From: Thermoanaerobaculia bacterium
Lineage (GTDB): Bacteria > Acidobacteriota > Thermoanaerobaculia > Multivoradales > JAGPDF01
Reading direction: 5' to 3'
Assembly (NCBI GenBank): GCA_018057705.1
Contig: JAGPDF010000017.1
Coordinates: 1-64,000 of the forward strand
Length of the DNA: 64,000 nt
Shown: piece by piece, positions 57,711 through 64,000 of the stretch
Layout of the letters: each line of letters opens with the position of its first letter
Position numbering within the stretch: position 1 is the stretch's first letter
Position numbers and translations under genes: made by a program
The notes under the pieces: model-generated
What the model saw: the letters and a program-made list of their open reading frames with translations, nothing else
The model's database searches: none
What the model was told of the DNA's origin: nothing

Positions 57711-57730
57711 GATTCCCCTCTGCGATGCAT
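57707..57730 (-). other. Candidate 7-residue leader mini-ORF overlapping the BNR-lipoprotein start
   Basis: ATG at 57730 opens M-H-R-R-G-E-S and its TGA (57709-57707) overlaps GTG 57710 as GTGA. A CAGAAT box lies ten bases before it (57746-57741). The main gene also has its own GAGGGG, inside the mini-ORF. Confidence 0.3.
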
Positions 57731-57839
57731 GATCTGGCGGATTCTGCCCCAACTCGCGGCGCGACAGGGCGCCACGGTCGATTCGGGGCGCCCAACGGCC
57801 GGACTGGGAAGGGCTCGGCGGGCCGTGGACCGTCAGGCC

Positions 57840-58370
57840 TCAGCCGGGAAGGAGGCTCTCCCAGAGCCGGCGACAGTCGGGCGGCAGCTCTCCGACCCGT
57901 TCGCTGACCTCGCGCACGACGGCGTCGCGGTCGTCGCCCGCCAGGAGTTGGGCGATGTCCCAGGCGTCCTGGGGGCCGCCGGCGTAGAGCTTGAGCAGGA
58001 CGAGGTCCGCCGCTCCTGGGACCTTGACGGTGACCTCGCCGAGATCGAACTGGGGCGCGCGATGCAGGATGCGGGTCTGCCAGTCTCCCCGACCGACGAT
58101 CAGATCCACCGGGCGTTCGCGATCGGCGCTGAACCGAACGACGCCTGCGAGGGGATCGTCCCGATCGCCCCGGCGAATGTCGACGCGGACTTCCGGCTCG
58201 CCGATTCCGATCCAGAGCGCGGGCTCGAGCGCCTGCAAGTCGGTCGAGAGCAGATCCCGATCCGCGGTCGCCCGGCTCACGCCGCGCAGAGCGAGTGCCT
58301 CGGCGCCGATGAGCGCGCAGACAATGCCGCGTTCCCGCAATCGTCCGACGACCTGAGCGAGGAGAGTCAT
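57840..58370 (-). CDS. AbiEii-like nucleotidyltransferase (toxin candidate)
   Basis: 176 residues. The nucleotidyltransferase fold has the opening L-I-G-A-E-A-L-A-L-R-G and the metal-binding pair Asp37-x-Asp39 in T-A-D-R-D-L. The end D-L-V-L-L-K-L-Y-A-G-G-P-Q-D-A-W-D-I matches AbiEii/DUF6036-type proteins, in which toxin partners transfer nucleotides to tRNA or other targets. Its ATG overlaps the stop of a 72-residue gene as ATGA, the usual antitoxin-toxin order. The toxin role is inferred. Confidence 0.75.
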   Translation of the reverse strand: MTLLAQVVGRLRERGIVCALIGAEALALRGVSRATADRDLLSTDLQALEPALWIGIGEPEVRVDIRRGDRDDPLAGVVRFSADRERPVDLIVGRGDWQTRILHRAPQFDLGEVTVKVPGAADLVLLKLYAGGPQDAWDIAQLLAGDDRDAVVREVSERVGELPPDCRRLWESLLPG

Positions 58371-58585
58371 CCTCCGGCAGCGCAGCGGGACGGGCGCCGC
58401 CCCCGCTGCTTTCGGCGCGCAAACTCCTTGCGGGCCTCTTCCGCGGTGACTCCGTGCACGAGGCTGAACGCGGCCACGGCTTCCCGTCCGAGCTGCTGGG
58501 CGAGAGCCAGGCGCGCCAGAGGCGAGAGCTCCTGCTCGGCGCGCCGCCGCTCGGCGCGCAGGCTGGCGGCGACGTCGGAGTGCAT
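58367..58585 (-). CDS. Small helical partner of the nucleotidyltransferase (antitoxin candidate)
   Basis: 72 residues, mostly helix: R-A-E-R-R-R-A-E-Q-E-L-S-P-L-A-R-L-A-L and a basic C-terminus R-R-K-Q-R-G-R-R. No named family is recognised. It is the first gene of a two-gene unit coupled by ATGA. A TATACT box six bases before its ATG suggests a leaderless transcript. Antitoxin or regulator by position. Confidence 0.7.
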   Translation of the reverse strand: MHSDVAASLRAERRRAEQELSPLARLALAQQLGREAVAAFSLVHGVTAEEARKEFARRKQRGRRPSRCAAGG

Positions 58586-58591
58586 GGCGAA

Positions 58592-58597
58592 AGTATA
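58592..58597 (-). promoter_or_regulatory. Candidate -10 box (TATACT) of a leaderless transcript
   Basis: On the minus strand TATACT (five of six to consensus) is followed by exactly six bases and the ATG at 58585, without a Shine-Dalgarno sequence. Confidence 0.45.
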
Positions 58598-58702
58598 ACC
58601 GCCCGCTCCGTCAGCCGCCTGACGGGGCGGGGCGCGGCGGCCGGGCCCGCTGCTACGCTGCCTTTCGCCGGGCGCGGCTTAAGCCCTGGCAGAAGGCTCA
58701 CC

Positions 58703-59098
58703 TTGACGAAGATCCTCCACCTGGCTCTCGCGCGCACGTCCGAGGCGGCGAGTGACCGTTTGTACGTCGATCTCCTCGGCCTCGAGAGGCGGCGCGAGAA
58801 GCAGGTCGACGCCGGACTTTGCCACGCCCTTTTCGGCGTGGCGCGCGCGCACCGGTTGATCGACTACGCCGGCGACGGCGTCCAGTTCGAGGTCTTTCTC
58901 GTCCCTCCGGGAGAGCAGCCGCCGGCCGGAGTCGCGCATGTGTGCCTCGAAATCGACGGCGCGGCCGCCCTTCTGGAACGTTGCCGTGCGGCGGGACTCG
59001 AGGTCCGCGAGGTGGTGCGCGGCGAGCGCCGGGTGACGTTCATCGCCGACGAAGACGGGAACCTCTACGAGATCAAGCAGGCGACTCCGGCGTCCTGA
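58703..59098 (+). CDS. VOC/glyoxalase-family protein
   Basis: 131 residues from TTG 58703 (AGAAGG seven bases upstream). Two beta-alpha-beta-beta-beta units are visible: [14 protein letters not shown] and F-E-V-F-L-V-P, then V-A-H-V-C-L-E-I-D and D-E-D-G-N-L-Y-E-I. The metal ligands His (H-L-A), Glu (F-E-V), His (A-H-V) and Glu (Y-E-I) are all present, so it can bind a divalent metal. Substrate unknown. It lies 25 bases before lsrF and is likely co-transcribed with it. Confidence 0.85.
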   Translation: MTKILHLALARTSEAASDRLYVDLLGLERRREKQVDAGLCHALFGVARAHRLIDYAGDGVQFEVFLVPPGEQPPAGVAHVCLEIDGAAALLERCRAAGLEVREVVRGERRVTFIADEDGNLYEIKQATPAS

Positions 59099-59123
59099 GG
59101 GGCGCCGCGAAAGGGACGACAGC

Positions 59124-60020
59124 ATGGCCGACATGGACGGAAGCCGCGAGAACAGGGAATTCCACGCCGAGGTGCCGCAGGTGAGCGAGGGCTTTTTCCT
59201 CAAGGGCTCGGCGCACTACGACTGGGGGCTGAAGAATCGCCTGGCGCGGATCTTCGACCCCACGTCGGGGCGCACCGTCATGCTGGCGTTCGACCACGGC
59301 TACTTCCAGGGGCCGACCACCGGTCTCGAGCGCATCGACCTTTCGATCGTGCCGCTGATTCCCTATGCCGACACCCTGATGCTGACGCGCGGTGCGCTGC
59401 GCACGATGATCCCGCCCTCGACGCGAGCGGCAATCGTGCTCCGGGCTTCGGGCGGCCCGAGCATCCTCAAGGAGCTCTCGAACGAGGAGATCGCGGTCGA
59501 CATCGAGGACGCCCTGCGGCTCAACGCATCGGCGCTCGCGGTGCAGGTCTTCGTCGGCGGTGAGCACGAGACGAAGTCGATCCACAACCTGACGCGCCTG
59601 GTCGACGCCGGCAATCGCTACGGCGTGCCGGTGCTCGCGGTCACCGCGGTCGGCAAGGAGATGGTGCGCGACGCCAAGTACTTCCGCCTCGCCACCCGGA
59701 TCTGCGCCGAGCTCGGGGCGCACTACGTCAAGACCTACTACGTAGAAGACGGCTTCGAGACCGTCACCTCCTGCTGCCCGGTGCCGATCGTCATCGCCGG
59801 CGGCAAGAAGCTCCCCGAGCTCGAAGCTCTCACCATGGCCGCGAACGCCGTCTCCCGCGGTGCCTCGGGCGTCGACATGGGCCGCAACATCTTCCAGTCG
59901 GAAGCCCCGTCGGCGATGCTCCGCGCCGTCCGCGCCGTCGTCCACGACGACGCCTCGCCCGCCGAGGCGCACGACCTCTACCGCCGGCTCGCGAGAGCGG
60001 CCCTCGAAGGAAGCCGGTGA
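59124..60020 (+). CDS. lsrF: LsrF: 3-hydroxy-5-phosphonooxypentane-2,4-dione thiolase-like aldolase
   Basis: 298 residues closely similar to E. coli LsrF (291): [31 protein letters not shown] and [14 protein letters not shown]. The catalytic lysine is Lys203 in V-K-T-Y-Y, the same number as in E. coli. The enzyme transfers the acetyl group from the processed autoinducer-2 phosphate to CoA. The rest of the lsr operon (lsrK, lsrG, transporters) is absent here; the neighbour is a VOC protein, so it may serve another pathway. Confidence 0.92.
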   Translation: MADMDGSRENREFHAEVPQVSEGFFLKGSAHYDWGLKNRLARIFDPTSGRTVMLAFDHGYFQGPTTGLERIDLSIVPLIPYADTLMLTRGALRTMIPPSTRAAIVLRASGGPSILKELSNEEIAVDIEDALRLNASALAVQVFVGGEHETKSIHNLTRLVDAGNRYGVPVLAVTAVGKEMVRDAKYFRLATRICAELGAHYVKTYYVEDGFETVTSCCPVPIVIAGGKKLPELEALTMAANAVSRGASGVDMGRNIFQSEAPSAMLRAVRAVVHDDASPAEAHDLYRRLARAALEGSR

Positions 60021-60118
60021 CAGTTACCTGATTTTCACCTGCGGAACTACCAGGCGCTCCGGAACGGACATCGATTCAGTGTCTTGCCCATTCAGGCGGC
60101 GGGCAGCTGAGAAGCGTT

Positions 60119-62116
60119 TCAAGGCACGACAGCGCTCCAGGCCACGGTCGATCCGCTTTCGAATCCGTCGAGAAAGAGCACGGCGACGACGAGACTTACC
60201 GGCACCTCGACGAGCGGTGTGTCGGGATCGTTGCTCTGGACGCACAGCACTCCGCTGTAGGTTCCGGGCGCCAGGCCGATCGCGTCGAGAGTGACGTCCA
60301 CGAGGGTCGTCGCGCCGCCCGCGGTCGTTCCGAGTGTCTGCCCCAGGCTCAGCCAGGGGAGATTGGCCGGCGAGTCGCAGGCCGCGAGGTGCGCGGCGAT
60401 GCGGAACGGAAACTCCTGTTGCACCGCGCCGTCGAGGGCGGGCAGGAACGGTTCTCCCGCCGAAGCCTGAAGGCCGTTGCCGGGCCTCGCCCCGGCGGTG
60501 ATCGCCGCCGGCGGCGCCCAGGGCCCGGAGCCGGAGCCGCCGGCGGCGGACCAGTCGAGCCAATAGGTCCCGGGCGCAAGCGTCGCGCCGATGCGGGCGA
60601 CGTTGGCCAGGATGGGCCTCGAGGTCCCCTCGAGCTCGAGGGCGCTGACGCGATAGGTGTTGCTGAACGTCGAGGAGAGCAGGCGGTCGGAGAACCGGTC
60701 GCCGAAGACGACCCGGCTGCCCTCAGCCTCGGGCGGCCCGTCCCAGATCTGCACGCGCAGGTCGGTGAGGCTCGAGGTCGCCGTGGCGCCGGTCTCGTAG
60801 CTGTAGATCGTCAGGGTGTCGATCGTCCAGGTTTCCGAACCTGGGACGGTGAAGTCGTCCGCCAGCCGGTTCTCGGCCCCGGCCTGGAGGCCGAAGCCTT
60901 GCAGCCTCAGGTCCAGGGCGCTGTCGACGACGCTCGCGTCGGCGCCGCCGAAGCCGGCGCCCGGGTGTGTGACCAGCGCGCCGTTGTCGTAGACCCGGGT
61001 CTCGAGCGCCCGAGAAGCGCCGGGGACCGGCGCCACGGCCGCCTCGCCGATCGACCAGACGAGGTCGATCTGCCCCAGGTTCGCGATGTCGAGCGGCAGC
61101 GTCTCGGCCCCTCCCGCAGGAACGTCGCTCGCCAGACTTCCCGGCGTCACGGCGATCGCCTGCGGCGCGAGGCTCACGATGACGGACTCGTTGGCGGCGT
61201 TGCACTCCGCCTGCACGGGGAGATTGTCGGGGTCACCGCCATAGGCGGCGACCCAGCGGTAGGTTCCCGGCAGGGCCGGCGTGAACGGGCTCGAGGTCGC
61301 CGCGCCGGCGGCGTTCGCCGGATTCGTCGAGACGAAGACCTGAGGCAGGCTGCAGGTGGCGTCGTTCGGTCCATAGAGGTGGAAGGTGACGCTGCCGCCG
61401 CCCGGATGGGAGCCGGCGGAGAGCTGCGCCGCGTCGCTCACCTCGCCGCCCAGTGTCACCCCCGGCGAGGCCGTCGTCGCGAGCGTGGGCAGGGCGCGGT
61501 CGACGGTCACCTCGACGCTGCCGCTCGAGTCGGTGGTGCCGGGATTGCCGATGGTGGCGCCGCTCACTTCGGCGAGGGCGTCGGTCTGCATGCCCGGCGT
61601 CGGATTCGAAGCATCGATCGTCGGAACCTTGAGGACGCTGAACGTGAACGTGACGGTGCAGGAGGAGCCGGGCTGCCCGGTCGGCGTCAGCACGACTGCC
61701 GGTGAGGGGGAGAAGACCGCCTTGCCGTTGGCGTCCGGGGGCGCGATGGCGAACGTCGCCCCGGCACAGGCGGTGCCCGCCTGGCCGGTGGCGGTGGCGC
61801 TGAGTGCGAAAACTCCGGGGTCGATCTGGTTGCAGACGGAGCCGGCGTTGCCGCAGCTCGGCGTGAGCGCGACGGCGGTGATGCTCATCGAGAAGTCGGC
61901 GTCCGGACCGGTCGAGCTGTTGGCGAAGGTGAACGACGCGGAGATCCCGGTCGCCGCGGCGGTGACCGTGGCGGGAAAGCTCGGCGTGACGTCCAGCGAA
62001 ACGCCGGCATGGGCGGGCGGGGAGCCGGCGCCGAGCAGCGACGCGCACCAAGCGATCGCCCCGACCGCGAGGCGGCACGAGACACCCGAGGTCGGAAACC
62101 GGTGACGACTCGACAT
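60119..62116 (-). CDS. Exported Ig-like surface protein with DGFES tail
   Basis: 665 residues. A signal peptide (about 1-37) is followed by beta-sandwich segments: a DUF11-like region near 40-135 with conserved cysteines, further Ig-like units to about 340, and a choice-of-anchor-like region near 390-600 with T-W-T-I-D-T-L-T-I-Y and P-G-T-Y-W-L-D-W. It ends L-F-L-D-G-F-E-S-G-S-T-V-A-W-S-A-V-V-P, a tail copy. No enzymatic motif seen; a structural or adhesive surface protein is inferred. GGAGAGAG precedes the start. Confidence 0.85.
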   Translation of the reverse strand: MSSRHRFPTSGVSCRLAVGAIAWCASLLGAGSPPAHAGVSLDVTPSFPATVTAAATGISASFTFANSSTGPDADFSMSITAVALTPSCGNAGSVCNQIDPGVFALSATATGQAGTACAGATFAIAPPDANGKAVFSPSPAVVLTPTGQPGSSCTVTFTFSVLKVPTIDASNPTPGMQTDALAEVSGATIGNPGTTDSSGSVEVTVDRALPTLATTASPGVTLGGEVSDAAQLSAGSHPGGGSVTFHLYGPNDATCSLPQVFVSTNPANAAGAATSSPFTPALPGTYRWVAAYGGDPDNLPVQAECNAANESVIVSLAPQAIAVTPGSLASDVPAGGAETLPLDIANLGQIDLVWSIGEAAVAPVPGASRALETRVYDNGALVTHPGAGFGGADASVVDSALDLRLQGFGLQAGAENRLADDFTVPGSETWTIDTLTIYSYETGATATSSLTDLRVQIWDGPPEAEGSRVVFGDRFSDRLLSSTFSNTYRVSALELEGTSRPILANVARIGATLAPGTYWLDWSAAGGSGSGPWAPPAAITAGARPGNGLQASAGEPFLPALDGAVQQEFPFRIAAHLAACDSPANLPWLSLGQTLGTTAGGATTLVDVTLDAIGLAPGTYSGVLCVQSNDPDTPLVEVPVSLVVAVLFLDGFESGSTVAWSAVVP

Positions 62117-62352
62117 GAACTCTCTCCTTCAGGCGAAACGATGCCAATGGATGACCACGGGCTGCAGTGCTCGCAGCGCGAGGGAACAGGCTTCACAACA
62201 GGAGAGACAGGCGGGACGTCGGCGCGGAACGGATTCGGACAGATTCGGTGGCTTCCGGCATCGACGGCGCTTCGAGCGCTCGGACGGCTGTCGAAACTGA
62301 ACCGCGGGGGCGCTGGAACTGTGCTACGAATCGGCTTCGAACGGAGCCCGTC

Positions 62353-63774
62353 ATGAGCCTGGCCCTCGCCGCACGTCTTGCCTTGTCGTCGCTCGTCCTC
62401 AGCGCCCCGGCGCTTGCGGAGTCCCTGGGCTCGACGCCGATCTTCGGCGACGACTTCGAGTTCGGCGATACCGGCGACTGGTCGATGACGGTGCCGCTGC
62501 GCTGCGACGAGATCCGGCCGTTCGATCGCGATGTCGTTCCTGGCTCCTTCCTCCACGTCGCGCCGCCTCCGGCCGGCAACGACTCGACCGGCGACGGCTC
62601 TCCGGCAGCGCCGTTCGCGACGATCGAGCACGCCGCGGGCCTCGCCGATCCCGGGACCGCGATTCGTCTGTCTCCAGGGGTGCACGCCTCCGACCAGTTC
62701 CTGGGCGACCTCGAGGGAACCGCGATCGCGCCGATCTGGATCGGCGGCGAGCCCGGGCGGCTGCCGAAGCCGGTGATCTCCGGCGGCAGCGAAGCGCTGC
62801 ATCTCGGGCGGGCGAAGTGGGTCGTCGTGCACGATGTCGAGATCCACTCGTCGACCGGGAACGGCATCAACGCCGACGACGGCGGCGAGACGGCGAATCC
62901 ACTGGCCAGCCACCACCTCGTCTTCCGTCGGCTCTCGATTCGCGACATCGGCAGCGGTGGCAACAACGACTGCCTGAAACTCTCCGGGATCGGCGACTTC
63001 TGGGTGCTCGACAGCGCGATCGCGCGCTGCGGCGGCGGCACCTCGGGCAGCGGTATCGACTGCGTCGGCTGCCACGCTGGCCTCATCGCACGCAACCGGC
63101 TCGAGCAGATGTCGGGCAACGCCGTGCAGGCGAAAGGCGGCAGCGCCGATCTCGAGATCCGCTGGAACCACCTCCTTCAGCCGGGCGCGCGCGGCTTGAA
63201 CCTCGGTGGATCGACCGGCTTCGCGTTCTTCCGGCCGCCGCTCTCGACGACCGTGGCGAACGCGGAGGCCCGCCGGATCGAGGCGATCGGCAATCTGATC
63301 GTCGGCGGCGATACGCCATTCGCTTTCGTCGGCTGCGTCGATTGCGTCGCCGCGCACAACACGGTCGTCAATCCAGCGACCTGGCTGATGCGCATCCTGC
63401 AGGAGACGACGAGCGGCGGGGGCTTCCCCTTCGAGCCGGCCGCGAACGGCCAGGTCGTGAACAATCTCTTCTACTTCGAGGATGGCGACATCTCGACCCA
63501 CGTCAACATCGGCCCGAACACATCTCCCGCCACCTTCGACTTCGCGCACAATCTCTGGTTCGCGTGGGACGCGCCGGGAGCTTCGGCGCCGACCCTGCCG
63601 TCGGCGGAAGCTGGCGGAATCTACGGCCAGAACCCGCAGCTCACCGCCGACTGGCAGATTCCGGGCACCAGCCCGGCCGCCGGCGCGGGAACGGCGCAGG
63701 CCTGGCTGACGGGAGACCGTTTCGGGCGCTGCTACGGCTCGCCGCCGAGCCTCGGCGCGCACGAGGCGCCCTAG
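62353..63774 (+). CDS. Exported right-handed beta-helix protein with N-terminal tail-like motif
   Basis: 473 residues from ATG 62353. Signal peptide about 1-22 (ending A-L-A-E). Directly after it, residues about 30-48 read I-F-G-D-D-F-E-F-G-D-T-G-D-W-S-M-T-V-P, the same motif found at the C-terminus of neighbouring proteins. A parallel beta-helix of the pectate-lyase fold follows (about 80-460), with G-N-G-I-N-A, R-D-I-G-S-G-G-N-N-D and G-S-G-I-D-C-V-G-C patterns. Catalytic residues not identified. ACGGAG lies six bases upstream. Confidence 0.88.
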   Translation: MSLALAARLALSSLVLSAPALAESLGSTPIFGDDFEFGDTGDWSMTVPLRCDEIRPFDRDVVPGSFLHVAPPPAGNDSTGDGSPAAPFATIEHAAGLADPGTAIRLSPGVHASDQFLGDLEGTAIAPIWIGGEPGRLPKPVISGGSEALHLGRAKWVVVHDVEIHSSTGNGINADDGGETANPLASHHLVFRRLSIRDIGSGGNNDCLKLSGIGDFWVLDSAIARCGGGTSGSGIDCVGCHAGLIARNRLEQMSGNAVQAKGGSADLEIRWNHLLQPGARGLNLGGSTGFAFFRPPLSTTVANAEARRIEAIGNLIVGGDTPFAFVGCVDCVAAHNTVVNPATWLMRILQETTSGGGFPFEPAANGQVVNNLFYFEDGDISTHVNIGPNTSPATFDFAHNLWFAWDAPGASAPTLPSAEAGGIYGQNPQLTADWQIPGTSPAAGAGTAQAWLTGDRFGRCYGSPPSLGAHEAP

Positions 63775-63871
63775 CGAGGCGCACGCCGCGCCGAATCTCG
63801 GCGGCAAGGTGAAGTCGCGCTCCGGGGGCTTCGGCTGTCACCTTTTGCCGACGGGTGGCCACTAGGGGATC

Positions 63872-64000
63872 ATGACCACTCTTTCGATGCCCCGGCCCAC
63901 TTCCAGCTCGCCCCTCTCCGACGTCGATCTCTGGCGCGCCTCCCGCGACGGCGATCGCGACGCCTTCGGGCGCATCGTCGAGCGCTATCAGTCGCTCATC
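63872..64000 (+). CDS. ECF-type sigma factor, N-terminal part
   Basis: 43 codons run to the window end. After a short N-terminal tail comes D-L-W-R-A-S-R-D-G-D-R-D-A-F-G-R-I-V-E-R-Y-Q, the opening of sigma region 2 in ECF factors (G-D-x-x-A-F-x-x-x-V-x-x-Y). AGGGGA lies just before the ATG at 63872. The rest of the gene and its regulator are outside the window. Confidence 0.75.
   Translation, partial: MTTLSMPRPTSSSPLSDVDLWRASRDGDRDAFGRIVERYQSLI

Noticed and set aside
62321-62356. 11-codon frame ending ATGA over the start of the beta-helix gene at 62353
   Set aside because: The frame is open for more than 300 bases upstream, so the overlap is not informative, and the gene has its own ACGGAG.
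1-64000. rRNA, tRNA, CRISPR arrays, transposases, attachment sites
   Set aside because: Read for on both strands; no array spacing, tRNA-like T-loop sequence or transposase motif was recognised.

Overview
The base composition (high G+C, strong G/C third-position bias) and the gene families suggest an Acidobacteriota genome, possibly the Thermoanaerobaculia/Holophagae side. Pointers are Ser/Thr kinases fused to TPR repeats, an ECF sigma factor coupled to such a kinase, many FG-GAP/ASPIC-type secreted beta-propellers, di-haem peroxidases, and a recurring tail of the form [VLI]F-x-D-G-F-E-S-G-x-x-x-x-W-S-x-x-V-P on exported proteins. The lineage is inferred from content; there is no rRNA, tRNA, CRISPR array or recognisable insertion sequence in the window.

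Layout. 1-8,422: end of a SpoIIE-type phosphatase, DUF423 membrane protein, Kv-type K+ channel, exported Xaa-Pro aminopeptidase, TPR/ASPIC propeller, tailed di-haem peroxidase (minus), FG-GAP protein. 8,430-12,648 (minus): a five-gene signalling operon (HPt/HATPase kinase, CheY, receiver-DUF4388, CheX-like protein, unknown protein) with no receptor or CheW. 12,934-15,481: class V aminotransferase, methyltransferase-like membrane protein, YceI. 15,630-18,938: a double-length tryptophanase divergent from an Lrp regulator. 19,072-24,901: STPK-TPR kinase; a small XRE-controlled operon with two tiny membrane proteins and a metallo-beta-lactamase-fold hydrolase; an SLC13 transporter. 25,027-29,461: isochorismatase, a structured leader and second di-haem peroxidase, a secreted protein of unknown role, a DUF3224/AraC divergent pair.

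29,604-33,011: histidine kinase, small protein, and a response regulator fused to a thioredoxin-reductase-like flavoprotein. 33,111-38,190: exported amidase (minus), then ECF sigma factor and STPK-TPR kinase. 38,349-49,324: mostly exported tailed proteins (beta-helix, metalloprotease, PQQ-type dehydrogenase, integrin-like propeller), with a LuxR-type regulator, a DUF4333 lipoprotein, a cold-shock protein and an outer-membrane channel. 49,474-51,363: DsbB/DsbA pair and DUF4386. 51,373-56,014 (minus): MacA/ABC ATPase/two FtsX-type permeases. 56,190-63,774: tailed sialidase-like lipoprotein, a nucleotidyltransferase two-gene module, VOC protein and LsrF, a tailed Ig-like surface protein, a beta-helix protein. 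63,872-end: start of another ECF sigma factor. The only stretch over 300 bases without an intact gene is 42,493-43,017, which holds the 3' remnant of a TolB/PD40-type gene.

Three signals deserve most attention. The double tryptophanase has complementary active-site losses in its halves. The tail motif occurs in nine exported proteins. Start regions show a repeated pattern: TAnnnT boxes six bases before ATG/GTG without a ribosome-binding site (candidate leaderless transcripts), in some cases leading a mini-ORF whose stop overlaps the real start as ATGA/GTGA. Coordinates of chosen starts come from reading frame, Shine-Dalgarno spacing and family length; all family assignments are from memory of the families, without a database search.
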